Below are positions 16,167 through 25,939 of a stretch of DNA of 64,000 bases, one piece after another. Within the stretch, counting starts at the first letter, position 1. Each line of letters begins with the position of its first letter. A program made the translations under genes and the position numbers. This DNA is from Chlamydiia bacterium. Lineage in GTDB: Bacteria > Chlamydiota > Chlamydiia > Chlamydiales > Simkaniaceae. The stretch lies in the NCBI GenBank assembly GCA_030429605.1, contig JAUIEV010000002.1, positions 310,001 to 374,000 of the forward strand. The letters run 5' to 3'. The notes beneath the pieces are model-generated. The model was not told the DNA's origin. It saw only the letters and a program-made list of their open reading frames with translations, and searched no databases.

Positions 16167-17809
16167 TTTTTTGTCTTGTTGGCTCAAACGCTCTTTTCGC
16201 TGCACCGAACGCACAAATGTATTTTTTTCTTTCTCAAGGGAAAATACACGAAGCGCTCAATTTGTATGAGGCTCAATTTACTCATGACAAAAAGCACGAT
16301 CCTGAATTTATTGAAGACCTTTCGATGCACCTTTTACAACAAGGGGTAAAAAGTGATGACCCTGAAATTCAGCTCCTTGCTCTCTATGGAGCGTCATTTG
16401 GTAGTACACAAAATGCAATGACGCTATGTGACCTTGCTATGCGGAGTGGGAATCCTATGACGCAACTTGCTACCATCCAATTACTCGGCCACCTTCAAGA
16501 TGATAGATGTGAGGAACTTCTCGTTCGCGCCTTCTCATCGCAGTTTCTTCCAATCCGTTTTGAAGCCGGGCAGCAGCTAGCCATTAGAAAAGCAAAGCAA
16601 GCAACAGGCCTATTCCAGTCCCTCATGCACCATCTTCCAGATGAATTTCATGTTTTTTTCCCTGATTTATTTGCTCTTATCGGTACGCAAGATGCACTCT
16701 CACACTTGAAAAAAATGCTCTCGCACAGAGTAAAGCAAGTTCAGCTCGCATCTATTCTTGCCGTTGCAAACCATCGGAGAGATGATTTTTTACCACAAGT
16801 TCGCTCCCACCTCACTCACAAGGATCCGGCAGAACAAGAAGCAGCATCATACGCCGTTGGCATGCTACAGGATTTGACCTCACTTAAGACATTAGAGCAG
16901 CTAAAGGAGTCAGCGAGTCTGAATGTGAGAATAGCAGCCTTATCTAGCATGATAAAACTTGGAGATCACTCAGTTATACAAGAGGTCAAGTCTCTTGGGC
17001 TGACAAAAGATCCTTTTGTCATTGCTGCATTAAAAGACGTCCCGACGGCAAATGACACCTTAGCACTTCTTCTCCATGATCCTGACAGAGGAACGCGGTG
17101 TAATGCCGCACTTGCTCTACTGCCTCATAGAGATCCACGAGCCATTCCAACACTTCTTGAAATACTCATTCATGATGCAAGCGATATTGGACTGTATCCC
17201 ATACGCTCATTAGGAGGAACCATGATGTCTTGGAAAGTCATACCGTCGAAAGGAGCATATGACACGATTAATAAAACAAATGTGTCAGCGATCACAACAT
17301 CAATACGGGAATACATCCTTACTGAATGTGCTCAATTTTCAGAACCATCTTTTCTACGAATCGCTCGAGCTATTTTTGACAAACGGCAGAATGATCTTGT
17401 GCCTACGACTGTGCACTTGCTTGAGACGATTGGTTCTCAGGCTACGCTCCAACTGCTGAATCAGTATGCAGAAAAAGCGGGAACACCTCTTGTTCGCGAC
17501 TACTGCAGACTCGCTCTCTACCGCTCCGGGGAAAAACAGGATGATATTCTTGAGCTTTGGGTAAAAGAAAAAACAAAAGCTCCTCTTATTTCTTTTCGAC
17601 CACTCCTCTCATGGTCTGAAAAAACATCCGAAAACTCGCAGTACACCCTAACGCCTGAGGAAGAATCCAGACTGTATATTGAAACGCTGATGTCGATTGC
17701 CAATAAACATTCCGATAAAGGAATCAATACGCTCATACGGATCTTGAAAGAAGGAAATAGTAAAAACTCGTACGCAATTGCCGGACTCCTTCTTTATGCA
17801 ATACAATAA
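16142..17809 (+). CDS. Exported HEAT-repeat protein
   Basis: A 555-residue protein with a signal peptide (MGSFRTFIIFCLVGSNALFA, cleavage about residue 20). A tetratricopeptide-like start (FFLSQGKIHEALNLYEAQF) precedes HEAT/PBS-lyase-like repeats from about residue 90 to 340, for example QLATIQLLGHLQDDRCEELL and RCNAALALLPHRDPRAIPTL. It is probably periplasmic, providing a scaffold for partner proteins. It overlaps maf upstream and lies 27 bases before the LptD-like gene, so it may act in the same envelope process. Confidence 0.82.
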   Translation: MGSFRTFIIFCLVGSNALFAAPNAQMYFFLSQGKIHEALNLYEAQFTHDKKHDPEFIEDLSMHLLQQGVKSDDPEIQLLALYGASFGSTQNAMTLCDLAMRSGNPMTQLATIQLLGHLQDDRCEELLVRAFSSQFLPIRFEAGQQLAIRKAKQATGLFQSLMHHLPDEFHVFFPDLFALIGTQDALSHLKKMLSHRVKQVQLASILAVANHRRDDFLPQVRSHLTHKDPAEQEAASYAVGMLQDLTSLKTLEQLKESASLNVRIAALSSMIKLGDHSVIQEVKSLGLTKDPFVIAALKDVPTANDTLALLLHDPDRGTRCNAALALLPHRDPRAIPTLLEILIHDASDIGLYPIRSLGGTMMSWKVIPSKGAYDTINKTNVSAITTSIREYILTECAQFSEPSFLRIARAIFDKRQNDLVPTTVHLLETIGSQATLQLLNQYAEKAGTPLVRDYCRLALYRSGEKQDDILELWVKEKTKAPLISFRPLLSWSEKTSENSQYTLTPEEESRLYIETLMSIANKHSDKGINTLIRILKEGNSKNSYAIAGLLLYAIQ

Positions 17810-17836
17810 AATCTTCAAGCATTGTATACTTTTTTC

Positions 17837-19879
17837 ATGCGTGCTTGTACTGCTGTAGTTTTATCATCTTTTTTTTCTGTTCACTTAGGTGCTGCGTACG
17901 AAATTGACTCATACATAAAGCATCCCTCATATGTTGACAAAGTTATTGAGACACATGAAGGAGGAATATTTGCAGGGGATGACTTTCGATTGCAAGCAAA
18001 GCACCTTCGACTCGTCCAAGAGAATGGTCAGTCGATTGTCTATGGAGACCAAGATGTTGCGCTCTTATATAAAGGCACTTTGTTTACAGCAGAACAAATC
18101 GTCTTTAATCTCACAGAAAAAAAAGGCGTAGCGTACAACGTCCGAGGACTCTATGGGATCTGGTATCTGACTGCAGAAAAAGTAGATATTTGTAATGAAG
18201 GTGTTGTTGCATCGTCGAAAACGACGCTATCATCAGAAAATACACTCTCTCCCTTTTTCTCTCTGACGGCAAAACAGTTGGAAATATCTCATGAAGGACA
18301 AGCTGAAGGAGAAGGTGTTGCACTTCGCGTTGGCAATATTCCAGTTTTTTACCTTCCTACGTATGCAGCGTCTTTGAAGAAAAATATCGATTCTCCTGTA
18401 ACATATGGTTTGAGTTGGATCGCGGGACAGGGTCCCGAACTCATTATGCGATATCGTCTCTACGAAAACGATTCAACAGCCGTTTTCCTTCGTGGTGACG
18501 TTCGCCCATCAAGAGGATTTGGGGGTGCATTTGAAACGTATTGTAAGGAAGCGCATCGATCGTTTACTACAAAAAGCTATGTAGCACACGACACATTCTA
18601 CAGAGATAACAACCCAAATAAAAAAAGAACACGATACCGACTGCAAGGGAATATTTCTTTAGAGGCACCTAATAAAAAAACGTATACTGAAATTCAGTAT
18701 GATAAGATCAGCGATAGAAATATGCCCGTTGATTTCCCGTCATCGGCATTTGAGCTTGATGCAGCCGAAACGACAAGACTTTCTCTGAAAAGACGAAGTG
18801 ATTATGGATTGTTTGGAATACGTCTGAGACCAAGAATTAATGACTTTCAAGGGTTTACCCAGCAACTTCCGAGCAGTTTTTTTAGAGGCACACCACTTAC
18901 CCTCATAAAAGATCACCTTTTTTTTCAGACAAACTGCGCACTTGAATACCTCAAATATACGCACGCAAATGATATTCCTTCGTATGTAGAAGATTATAAT
19001 TCAGGTAGAGCTGAAGCAAAAGGCACACTCTACGGAAGCCTTTCAGGACATGGAGCCTCCTTTTTTCCCTACGTAGGCTATAACGCAATTGGGTATACGA
19101 ATTCCCCTTCTCAAGATGCAAAATTTACCGGAGCACTTCTGTATGGGGGAACTGCAACGTATACCCTAACGAAAAAATACACGTCTTTCAGACACAACAT
19201 CACTCCTTTTGTAACCTTTACTGGAATAACCTCTCCAACGACCAACCCCGATAACCATTACATTTTTAGCCTGTACGATGGAGTCGATAGATTACAGCAA
19301 TTTGAGTATGGGTGCAAAACAAGCGTACTTTTTCCAAAAACGCGGTGGGAACTAAAAGGTGCTGCACTTTCATTTCCGGGGCAATCAGCACTTGGTGTTG
19401 CTGTTCCTAAAGGACTTCTCACGCTCAACGGCTCAATGGAAACCATTCATTTTCTCGAAAAGATTATTTGGAACTTCCAGTTTCATGAGCTCGATTTTTC
19501 CAAGACGCTTCTGCAATGGACATTTACAAAAGATGCAGCTTTTTCACTCGAAATGCAGCATAGAGGTCAATACTATTACAGAAAAGATGACTTAGAGAAT
19601 TACATTCTCGATGTATCGAGATCTCCTGGTGAGCTTTTGAATACACCTATTTCTGACAAGAGAACGCTTATTCTTACAAGAGCTCAGTTTAAAATAACAG
19701 ACCTGTGGTGGCTTCAGTTTCAATCACATCATGGGTTCGGGAGAAAGACACAGCGAGGTTATACTGAGTTTAAATTAGACCTTTTTACTCGCTTAGCCAC
19801 GCACTGGAAGGCCAAAGTCTCTATTGCTCAGACAACCCTTGGACCAGTCTTTGGGGCGGAAGTAAAAATAGTTAAATAG
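17837..19879 (+). CDS. lptD: LptD/OstA-like outer-membrane LPS-assembly protein
   Basis: LptD forms the outer-membrane channel that inserts lipopolysaccharide. The 680-residue product has a signal peptide (to about residue 22, ending LGAAYEI), an OstA-type beta-jellyroll (about 30-120, with GGIFAGDDFRLQAKHLRL and GVAYNVRGLYG), the short VGNIPVFYLPTYA element that usually introduces the barrel, and a long series of alternating strands to the C-terminus. ATG 17837 is preferred over TTG 17822. The convergent def gene begins four bases beyond its stop. Sequence identity to known LptD proteins cannot be measured here. Confidence 0.75.
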   Translation: MRACTAVVLSSFFSVHLGAAYEIDSYIKHPSYVDKVIETHEGGIFAGDDFRLQAKHLRLVQENGQSIVYGDQDVALLYKGTLFTAEQIVFNLTEKKGVAYNVRGLYGIWYLTAEKVDICNEGVVASSKTTLSSENTLSPFFSLTAKQLEISHEGQAEGEGVALRVGNIPVFYLPTYAASLKKNIDSPVTYGLSWIAGQGPELIMRYRLYENDSTAVFLRGDVRPSRGFGGAFETYCKEAHRSFTTKSYVAHDTFYRDNNPNKKRTRYRLQGNISLEAPNKKTYTEIQYDKISDRNMPVDFPSSAFELDAAETTRLSLKRRSDYGLFGIRLRPRINDFQGFTQQLPSSFFRGTPLTLIKDHLFFQTNCALEYLKYTHANDIPSYVEDYNSGRAEAKGTLYGSLSGHGASFFPYVGYNAIGYTNSPSQDAKFTGALLYGGTATYTLTKKYTSFRHNITPFVTFTGITSPTTNPDNHYIFSLYDGVDRLQQFEYGCKTSVLFPKTRWELKGAALSFPGQSALGVAVPKGLLTLNGSMETIHFLEKIIWNFQFHELDFSKTLLQWTFTKDAAFSLEMQHRGQYYYRKDDLENYILDVSRSPGELLNTPISDKRTLILTRAQFKITDLWWLQFQSHHGFGRKTQRGYTEFKLDLFTRLATHWKAKVSIAQTTLGPVFGAEVKIVK

Positions 19880-19883
19880 AATG

Positions 19884-20408
19884 TTAGGCGAATTTTTTCT
19901 TCAGAAGCCTGAGCTTATGCTCAATTTTTTGCCGTTCCCGTTTATCCATCCTGTCAATATGAAGCACACCATTTATATGGTCATTTTCATGAAGAATGCA
20001 ACGCGCTTTCCAGCCTGACGCTTTTTCTGTCACTCTTTCACCATGAATATTTGTATATTCAACTTCTATATCGAATGGACGTTCAACGGGAACATAAATA
20101 CCCGGAAGTGAAAGGCACCCTTCTTCCTCGATTTTTTGCACATCTGAGACGATCGTAATCTTCGGATCAATTACAACAAACGGGTCGCCCACAACAGGTC
20201 CACCCTCAGCATCGTCACCGACGTAGCAAGAAACAAACATCCTCTTTGGTACACCAATTTGTGGAGCCGCAAGACCTGCACCGTGATGCTCTTTCATTGT
20301 ATCAAGCAGATCATTAGCAAGCGCGCGAGCTTCATCGGTTATTGCACCAACAGGTTCACATTTCTGCCTCAGAACTTTATTCCCGAGGTATGTCAACGTA
20401 CGAATCAT
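19884..20408 (-). CDS. def: Peptide deformylase
   Basis: This enzyme removes the formyl group from nascent proteins. The 174-residue sequence carries all three class motifs: GAGLAAPQIGVP (motif 1), EEGCLSLPG (motif 2, metal Cys) and LHENDHINGVLHIDR (HExDH, motif 3). Its start overlaps the end of secG by four bases, so tpiA, secG and def form one reverse-strand operon. Confidence 0.97.
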   Translation of the reverse strand: MIRTLTYLGNKVLRQKCEPVGAITDEARALANDLLDTMKEHHGAGLAAPQIGVPKRMFVSCYVGDDAEGGPVVGDPFVVIDPKITIVSDVQKIEEEGCLSLPGIYVPVERPFDIEVEYTNIHGERVTEKASGWKARCILHENDHINGVLHIDRMDKRERQKIEHKLRLLKKKFA

Positions 20409-20692
20409 TGAACCTCTTCAATTTCAACCGGAGCAGCCTCAGATTGAGTTCGTCCTAGGGCCGATGTCCAAAGAGATAAAACAACACATGAGAGCAGAAA
20501 AACTCCGCCTAATACAGCTGTAAATTTTTTGAGTACATCTGCAGTAGATGTCCCAAATAATGAGTCCCCAGAATCACCACCAAAAGATGCACCAAGCCCG
20601 AGAGACTTACTTTCTTGAATAAGGATTGTTGTACATAAAAGAAGTGACAACAGAATGAAAAAAGCAATAAACATAAAATATAGAATCATCAT
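20405..20692 (-). CDS. secG: Preprotein translocase subunit SecG
   Basis: A 95-residue inner-membrane protein with two hydrophobic helices (about residues 2-22 and 57-77), joined by a Gly/Ser-rich loop containing LIQESKSLGLGASFGGDSGD, the hallmark of SecG. It assists SecYE-dependent export. I chose the start at 20692, which overlaps the tpiA stop (ATGA); an upstream ATG at 20701 is also possible but sits only two bases after the GGAG site. Confidence 0.92.
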   Translation of the reverse strand: MMILYFMFIAFFILLSLLLCTTILIQESKSLGLGASFGGDSGDSLFGTSTADVLKKFTAVLGGVFLLSCVVLSLWTSALGRTQSEAAPVEIEEVQ

Positions 20693-21453
20693 GAGCAACA
20701 TTTCTCCGCTACAGCAATAATTGCGTGAAATTCTTTCGGATCAAGAGAGCAGCCTCCTACAAGACAGCCATCTATATCTGGTTCCGAAAGAAGTTCGTTT
20801 GTATTTCCTGGCTTCACAGATCCACCGTATAAAATACGAATCGATCGGCCTGCCTCGTTAAATCGTTCAATGAGCAGTTCTCTCACAGTTGCATGTGCTG
20901 CTTGAGCCTCATCAGGAGTTGCAGTTTTTCCTGTTCCAATTGCCCAAACAGGTTCATAGGCAATAGTAACAAGAGAGGCATCTTTCGCTCGTTCAAGCCC
21001 AAGCCGGATTTGTGCTTCTATGACAGCATGTGTCTTCCCGGCTTCTTTCTCTTCTAGCGTTTCACCAACACATAAGATGTACGGAAGAGCAGCTTCTGTT
21101 GCACGCTCAACTTTACATCTAATGCGCTCATCAGACTCCCCAAAAAGAGTACGCCTTTCAGAATGGCCTATCAGAGTAAACGAAGCACCACACTCTTTCA
21201 GCATTGAAGCGGAAATCTCTCCTGTGTACGCACCGTCGCTCATTGCAGCCACATTTTGTGCACCAATTTGGATAGGTGTATTCGAGGTTGCTTGAAGAGC
21301 TGTTTCTAAAGAGGTAAAAGAAGGTGAAATGAAAACATCACATTGAAACTCCCCTCCTATCAAAGGAAGAAATGATGAAAAAAACGCACGAGTCTCGATA
21401 CGATTTTTGTTCAGTTTCCAATTAGCAACAATACACTTTTTTTCAATAGACAT
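20689..21453 (-). CDS. tpiA: Triosephosphate isomerase
   Basis: Interconverts dihydroxyacetone phosphate and glyceraldehyde 3-phosphate. The 254-residue protein shows ANWKLNKN (substrate Lys), LIGHSERR (catalytic His), AYEPVWAIGTGKTATPD (catalytic Glu and the flexible loop) and ILYGGSVKPGN. First gene of a tightly overlapping operon with secG and def, transcribed divergently from xseA. Confidence 0.98.
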   Translation of the reverse strand: MSIEKKCIVANWKLNKNRIETRAFFSSFLPLIGGEFQCDVFISPSFTSLETALQATSNTPIQIGAQNVAAMSDGAYTGEISASMLKECGASFTLIGHSERRTLFGESDERIRCKVERATEAALPYILCVGETLEEKEAGKTHAVIEAQIRLGLERAKDASLVTIAYEPVWAIGTGKTATPDEAQAAHATVRELLIERFNEAGRSIRILYGGSVKPGNTNELLSEPDIDGCLVGGCSLDPKEFHAIIAVAEKCCS

Positions 21454-21523
21454 GACAAGTATGATATCGAAAAGATAATATTTTTTCTACTAGCAAATTC
21501 TCTTTCTCAGTAGACTAGCACGC

Positions 21524-22891
21524 ATGAGTGAAGAAAACATCTTATCAGTCACCCAGCTGACAACCTCTATAAAGAACTGTCTTGAAAACAGATTTAAAAC
21601 AGTCCATGTCCAAGGGGAAGTGACTAATATTACATACCAATCTTCCGGACATATATATTTCAGCCTCAAGGATCAAAGTGCCCAGTTGAGCTGTGTCCTC
21701 TTTCGTGGAAACGCGCAAAGACTTTCGTTCAAACCAAAAGCCGGTGATAAAGTTGTTGTTTACGGAGAGATTTCCGTCTATCCACCGAGAGGAAGCTATC
21801 AACTCATTTGTAGAACATTGAAGCAAGCAGGTGTTGGAAGCCTCCTTTTGCAACTTCACGAACTAAAGAAAAAACTTCAAGAAAAGGGGTATTTTGAAAA
21901 GTCGCATAAAACCCCACTTCCAGCCTACCCAAAAACCATCGGTGTCATTACGAGTCCAACGGGTGCAGTTATACAAGATATCATTAATGTGTTAAAGCGA
22001 AGACACGCTGGGTTTCATGTTGTACTTTATCCTGTAAAGGTTCAAGGAGATGGAGCAGCGCAAGAAATTGCAAAAGCGATTTGGGAAGCTAATAAACACA
22101 ACATTGCGGATGTCCTCATCGTAGGCCGAGGTGGAGGAAGTCTTGAAGATTTATGGCCATTCAACGAAGAAATCGTCGCAGATGCACTTTTTGCATCGAC
22201 GCTCCCGGTTATTGCAGCTGTTGGGCATGAAACTGATTTTTCTATCACTGATTTCGTCGCTGACATCAGAGCACCAACCCCTTCAGCAGCCGCAGAAATT
22301 GTCATGCGAGAGCAAGCACAACAAATTGAGTTTTTAGCAAATGCTCAAAATCAGCTAGACACTCACCTTAAAAACTTGATTAAGTATCATAAGGAACGAC
22401 TCAGTCGATATGCAAAACACCCACTTTTTGCCTCCCCCTACGGGTTGTTGAATATACAAATGCAAAAAATGGATGATGTTACAACACGCTTACAAGTTGC
22501 TATCAAACACCATTTTGAAAAAGGGATACTTCGCCTCAAAAATATTTCTGAATCTCTCAGCAGAAATTCACCCCAGAAACGAATATCCCAATTAGAAAAA
22601 AGATTGGAAGAGCTACATACATATATTTGCCACTCAACTAAGAAAAAAGTTGAAGATAAAAAGCGGAATTTCAGCGCTTTACTTGCTCACCTTCAGTCTA
22701 TTGACCCAAAAAATTTATTACAAAAAGGGTATTGCATTTCCTTTGATGAAAAGAGTGGTTCGGTTATCATGAGCGCATCTTCTCTGAAAGAAGGTGAGAC
22801 TGCAAAGATACTCTATCATGATGGCGAGGCGCTTGTTGAAGCTCGCAAAATAATTCAAAAAAACGGCACACAAGTAGGGAGTATGCCATGA
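21524..22891 (+). CDS. xseA: Exodeoxyribonuclease VII large subunit
   Basis: Catalytic subunit of exonuclease VII, which degrades single-stranded DNA to oligonucleotides. The 455-residue protein has the N-terminal OB fold (about residues 10-105, with VHVQGEVTNI and GHIYFSLKD), the catalytic region with IGVITSPTGAVIQDI, VGRGGGSLEDLWPFNEE and VGHETDFSITDFVAD, followed by a long coiled-coil region that binds XseB. It overlaps xseB by four bases (ATGA). Confidence 0.97.
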   Translation: MSEENILSVTQLTTSIKNCLENRFKTVHVQGEVTNITYQSSGHIYFSLKDQSAQLSCVLFRGNAQRLSFKPKAGDKVVVYGEISVYPPRGSYQLICRTLKQAGVGSLLLQLHELKKKLQEKGYFEKSHKTPLPAYPKTIGVITSPTGAVIQDIINVLKRRHAGFHVVLYPVKVQGDGAAQEIAKAIWEANKHNIADVLIVGRGGGSLEDLWPFNEEIVADALFASTLPVIAAVGHETDFSITDFVADIRAPTPSAAAEIVMREQAQQIEFLANAQNQLDTHLKNLIKYHKERLSRYAKHPLFASPYGLLNIQMQKMDDVTTRLQVAIKHHFEKGILRLKNISESLSRNSPQKRISQLEKRLEELHTYICHSTKKKVEDKKRNFSALLAHLQSIDPKNLLQKGYCISFDEKSGSVIMSASSLKEGETAKILYHDGEALVEARKIIQKNGTQVGSMP

Positions 22892-23169
22892 CAGAGCAAT
22901 TTACTTTTGAAAAAGCATATGATCGACTTGAGGAGATTTTACAAAATTTAAGTAGCAGTGAGGTCTCACTCGACACATCACTCTCCCTCTACGAGGAAGC
23001 CACAACACTCATTAAACAGTGTAACAAAAAGTTAACAGCAGCAGAGCAGAAAATTGAGAAACTTTTGAAAGAAGACGATGGAAGCATCTTGCTCGATTCA
23101 AATGGCGAACCAAAAAAAGAAACGTTCGAACATGGCAGTGAAACACTTATTTCTCGAGAGGTTGACTAG
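22888..23169 (+). CDS. xseB: Exodeoxyribonuclease VII small subunit
   Basis: A 93-residue helical subunit. FEKAYDRLEEILQNLSSSE followed by LDTSLSLYEEA is the family signature. The C-terminal 25 residues are longer and acidic compared with typical XseB. Start coupled to xseA by ATGA; dxs begins three bases after its stop. Confidence 0.95.
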   Translation: MTEQFTFEKAYDRLEEILQNLSSSEVSLDTSLSLYEEATTLIKQCNKKLTAAEQKIEKLLKEDDGSILLDSNGEPKKETFEHGSETLISREVD

Positions 23170-23172
23170 TCG

Positions 23173-25077
23173 ATGAAGTTTCACCTCCCAGAAATATCCT
23201 CTCCAGAAGATGTGAAAAAACTATCACTTCAAGAACTCTCGTCACTTGCAGGTGAGCTGCGAGCTCGGATTATTTCTGTTCTCTCCGAAACTGGAGGACA
23301 TCTTGCTTCAAATCTAGGTTCAGTTGAACTCACATTAGCGATGCATTATGTTTTTTCATCACCTACCGATAAGTTTCTTTTCGATACCTCCCATCAAACG
23401 TATACTCACAAAATAGTGACCGGAAGGAACGATTCACTTCCAACAATTCGTCAATTTCACGGGTTATCCGGATTTGCAGACCCTTCTGAATCCAATCATG
23501 ACCACTTTTATGCAGGGCATGCCGGAACTGCACTTTCACTCGCACTTGGCCTTGTAAAAAGCAGAGACCTTACAGACCAAAACCATTGGGTTGTTCCTGT
23601 CTTAGGTGATGCAGCGCTCACATGCGGCCTCACTTTAGAAGCAATGAACAACATTAATAAAGACATGCGTAAACTCGTTGTCGTAATAAATGATAACGCA
23701 ATGTCTATTTCAAAAAATGTGGGTGCAATAACAAATATTCTTAGTAGATTTCTCAACAATCCAACGGCAAATCGACTCTACCACGACATTGAAGAACTCC
23801 TTCGTAAAATCCCGAATTACGGTGAATCACTCTCTCGATCAGGCCACAAGTTTCGCGAATCGATAAAAAACCTAGTGAGTACAGCTCCATTTTTCGAGCA
23901 GTACGGATTTAATTACATCGGACCAATCGATGGACATGATGTTGAACAACTTGTAGAAACTCTTTCGAGCATAAAAGACACTGATGGACCAACTGTTGTA
24001 CATATCTTAACGACGAAAGGTCATGGAATGCTCACTGCTGTTGAAAACCCAACATCTTACCATGGGGTCAAACCATTTGACCCATCAACAGGGAAAATGC
24101 ATCCTCAACCTGTGAAAGCAAAAACATTCCCTAAAATATTTGGGGAAGAAATCCTCTCAATGTCCAGGGAAGACGATTCAATAGTGACTATTACACCGGC
24201 AATGCCAGCTGGGTCGTGTATCCAACCTCTTATGGATGAGTTTCCTTCTAGGTGCATTGATGTTGGTATTGCAGAAGGGCACGCAGTGACCTATGCTGGA
24301 GGGATAGCAAAAAACCGCTCACTAAAAGTATGCGTCAGTATCTATGCGACGTTTTCACAACGAGCGCTTGATAACATCTATCATGATGTGTGCTTACAAA
24401 AACTCCCTGTTCTTTTCGCTTTTGATCGGGGCGGAATTGCTGGAGGTGATGGTGCAACACATAACGGCATTTATGATATCGGCTTTTTAAAGGGGATGCC
24501 TAACCTAGTTATTGCACAGCCTCGGAATGGATTGGTTCTGCGAGAACTCTTGCAGTCTGCTTTTCATTGGAAAGCGCCAGCTGTCATTCGTTATCCAAAT
24601 CTTCCGACTGAAGATGGTGATGTGGTCACAAAGCGCCATCCAGGAACTGGAGAAATACTCAAACAAGGAACAGACCTTGCTCTCTGCGCTCTTGGACATA
24701 TGACTTCAATTGCATTGGAGCTTGCTGAAAAGCTAGAGTCGATTGGTATCTCTGCCACAGTTGTTGATCCAGTCTTTGTGAAGCCCCTTGATGAAGGCCT
24801 TTTCCATTCAGTACTCTCGACGCATTCATATATAGTCACGCTTGAGGAGCATGCAGTTTCCTCAGGATTCGGGTCAATTGTGAACGATTTTATTATCAAA
24901 CATGGATACAAGAATGTACACGTCCATAATGCTGGAATTTCAGATGTTTTTGTAGAGCATGGCAAACATACCCTTCTTCTAGAAGAGTTAGGATTGACAG
25001 CAGATGCACTCCTCGCTACAGTGAAGGAAAAGTTCCACTTAGGCATATTAGATGATGCGAGTTGCCCTCTTTCCTAA
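23173..25077 (+). CDS. dxs: 1-deoxy-D-xylulose-5-phosphate synthase
   Basis: First enzyme of the methylerythritol phosphate pathway to isoprenoids, condensing pyruvate and glyceraldehyde 3-phosphate with thiamine diphosphate. The 634-residue product shows SHQTYTHKIVTGR, HAGTALSLALGL, the cofactor motif GDAALTCGLTLEAMNN ending in NDNAMSIS, YGFNYIGPIDGHD and DRGGIAGGDGATHNGIYD. The ThDP motif reads GDA rather than the usual GDG, a mild change. The 3' end overlaps nadK. Confidence 0.96.
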   Translation: MKFHLPEISSPEDVKKLSLQELSSLAGELRARIISVLSETGGHLASNLGSVELTLAMHYVFSSPTDKFLFDTSHQTYTHKIVTGRNDSLPTIRQFHGLSGFADPSESNHDHFYAGHAGTALSLALGLVKSRDLTDQNHWVVPVLGDAALTCGLTLEAMNNINKDMRKLVVVINDNAMSISKNVGAITNILSRFLNNPTANRLYHDIEELLRKIPNYGESLSRSGHKFRESIKNLVSTAPFFEQYGFNYIGPIDGHDVEQLVETLSSIKDTDGPTVVHILTTKGHGMLTAVENPTSYHGVKPFDPSTGKMHPQPVKAKTFPKIFGEEILSMSREDDSIVTITPAMPAGSCIQPLMDEFPSRCIDVGIAEGHAVTYAGGIAKNRSLKVCVSIYATFSQRALDNIYHDVCLQKLPVLFAFDRGGIAGGDGATHNGIYDIGFLKGMPNLVIAQPRNGLVLRELLQSAFHWKAPAVIRYPNLPTEDGDVVTKRHPGTGEILKQGTDLALCALGHMTSIALELAEKLESIGISATVVDPVFVKPLDEGLFHSVLSTHSYIVTLEEHAVSSGFGSIVNDFIIKHGYKNVHVHNAGISDVFVEHGKHTLLLEELGLTADALLATVKEKFHLGILDDASCPLS

Positions 25078-25909
25078 TCCTCTCAAACCAAAAACTCTTG
25101 AAGTTGCAAAAAATATTTGTGAGTTTTTTCAACCAAAAGACGTAACGGTTCACGCTCCTGATACCATTGCTGAATCAATTGGAGCACACCCATTAAGCAG
25201 TATTGAGCCAACTCAACTCAACTTTTTGATATCTATGGGCGGTGACGGAACGATTCTCAAACTCGCCCACGAGTATGCACAATTTGACGTCCCTATTTTC
25301 GGCATCAATTTAGGCTACCTTGGATTTATGGCCGACGTCCCACTTGCTGACTTAAACAGTTCATTACACGAGCTTCTGGAAGGAAAGTACGAAATTGAAA
25401 AAAGAATAGTTATCCACGGTAGTGGTCATTTTGGATCACATTTTGCGATTAATGACTTCGTCTTTCACAGAGGGAGAAATCCGTCTCTTGTTGAAATCAC
25501 AATTCATGAAAAAGACAGGCTCATTAACAGTTTTAAAGCAGATGGTGTTGTCATTGCAACGCCCAATGGATCAACCGCCTATTCACTTGCAGCGGGAGGA
25601 CCAATTCTTACACCAGATCTTGAAGCATTTGTAATAACTCCAATATCCGCTCATACTATCTCAAATCGTCCAATAGTCGTCGCATCTGATACCGCGTTAA
25701 CAGTAAGCGTAAGTGACAGTTCAGAGCCAATTGAAGTGGTCGCTGATGGCCTCTTCTCATTTGAACTCCCCCATAAGCAGCACGTTACCTTAACACGTGC
25801 AAACCGCTCATTTAAACTTGTTAACCTCAACAGAAGAGATTACTTTTCAACCTTGAGAACAAAACTAGGCTGGGCCGGCAAGCTTGATCCTACACAATCA
25901 GGTCATTAA
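25052..25909 (+). CDS. nadK: NAD kinase
   Basis: Phosphorylates NAD to NADP. The 285-residue protein has the phosphate-binding ISMGGDGTILKLAHEY, NLGYLGFMADV, FAINDFVFHRG and ADGVVIATPNGSTAYSLAAG, all diagnostic. Two adjacent ATG codons (25052 and 25055) could start it; both lie inside dxs (26-base overlap). It ends the xseA-xseB-dxs-nadK operon and is followed by a terminator. Confidence 0.95.
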   Translation: MMRVALFPNPLKPKTLEVAKNICEFFQPKDVTVHAPDTIAESIGAHPLSSIEPTQLNFLISMGGDGTILKLAHEYAQFDVPIFGINLGYLGFMADVPLADLNSSLHELLEGKYEIEKRIVIHGSGHFGSHFAINDFVFHRGRNPSLVEITIHEKDRLINSFKADGVVIATPNGSTAYSLAAGGPILTPDLEAFVITPISAHTISNRPIVVASDTALTVSVSDSSEPIEVVADGLFSFELPHKQHVTLTRANRSFKLVNLNRRDYFSTLRTKLGWAGKLDPTQSGH

Positions 25910-25913
25910 AACC

Positions 25914-25938
25914 AAAAAAGCTCCACAAGGGAGCTTTT
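25914..25938. terminator. Bidirectional terminator between nadK and cydB
   Basis: AAGCTCC (25918-25924) pairs with GGAGCTT (25930-25936), preceded by an A-run and followed by a T-run, so it can serve both converging transcripts. Confidence 0.85.
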
Positions 25939-25939
25939 C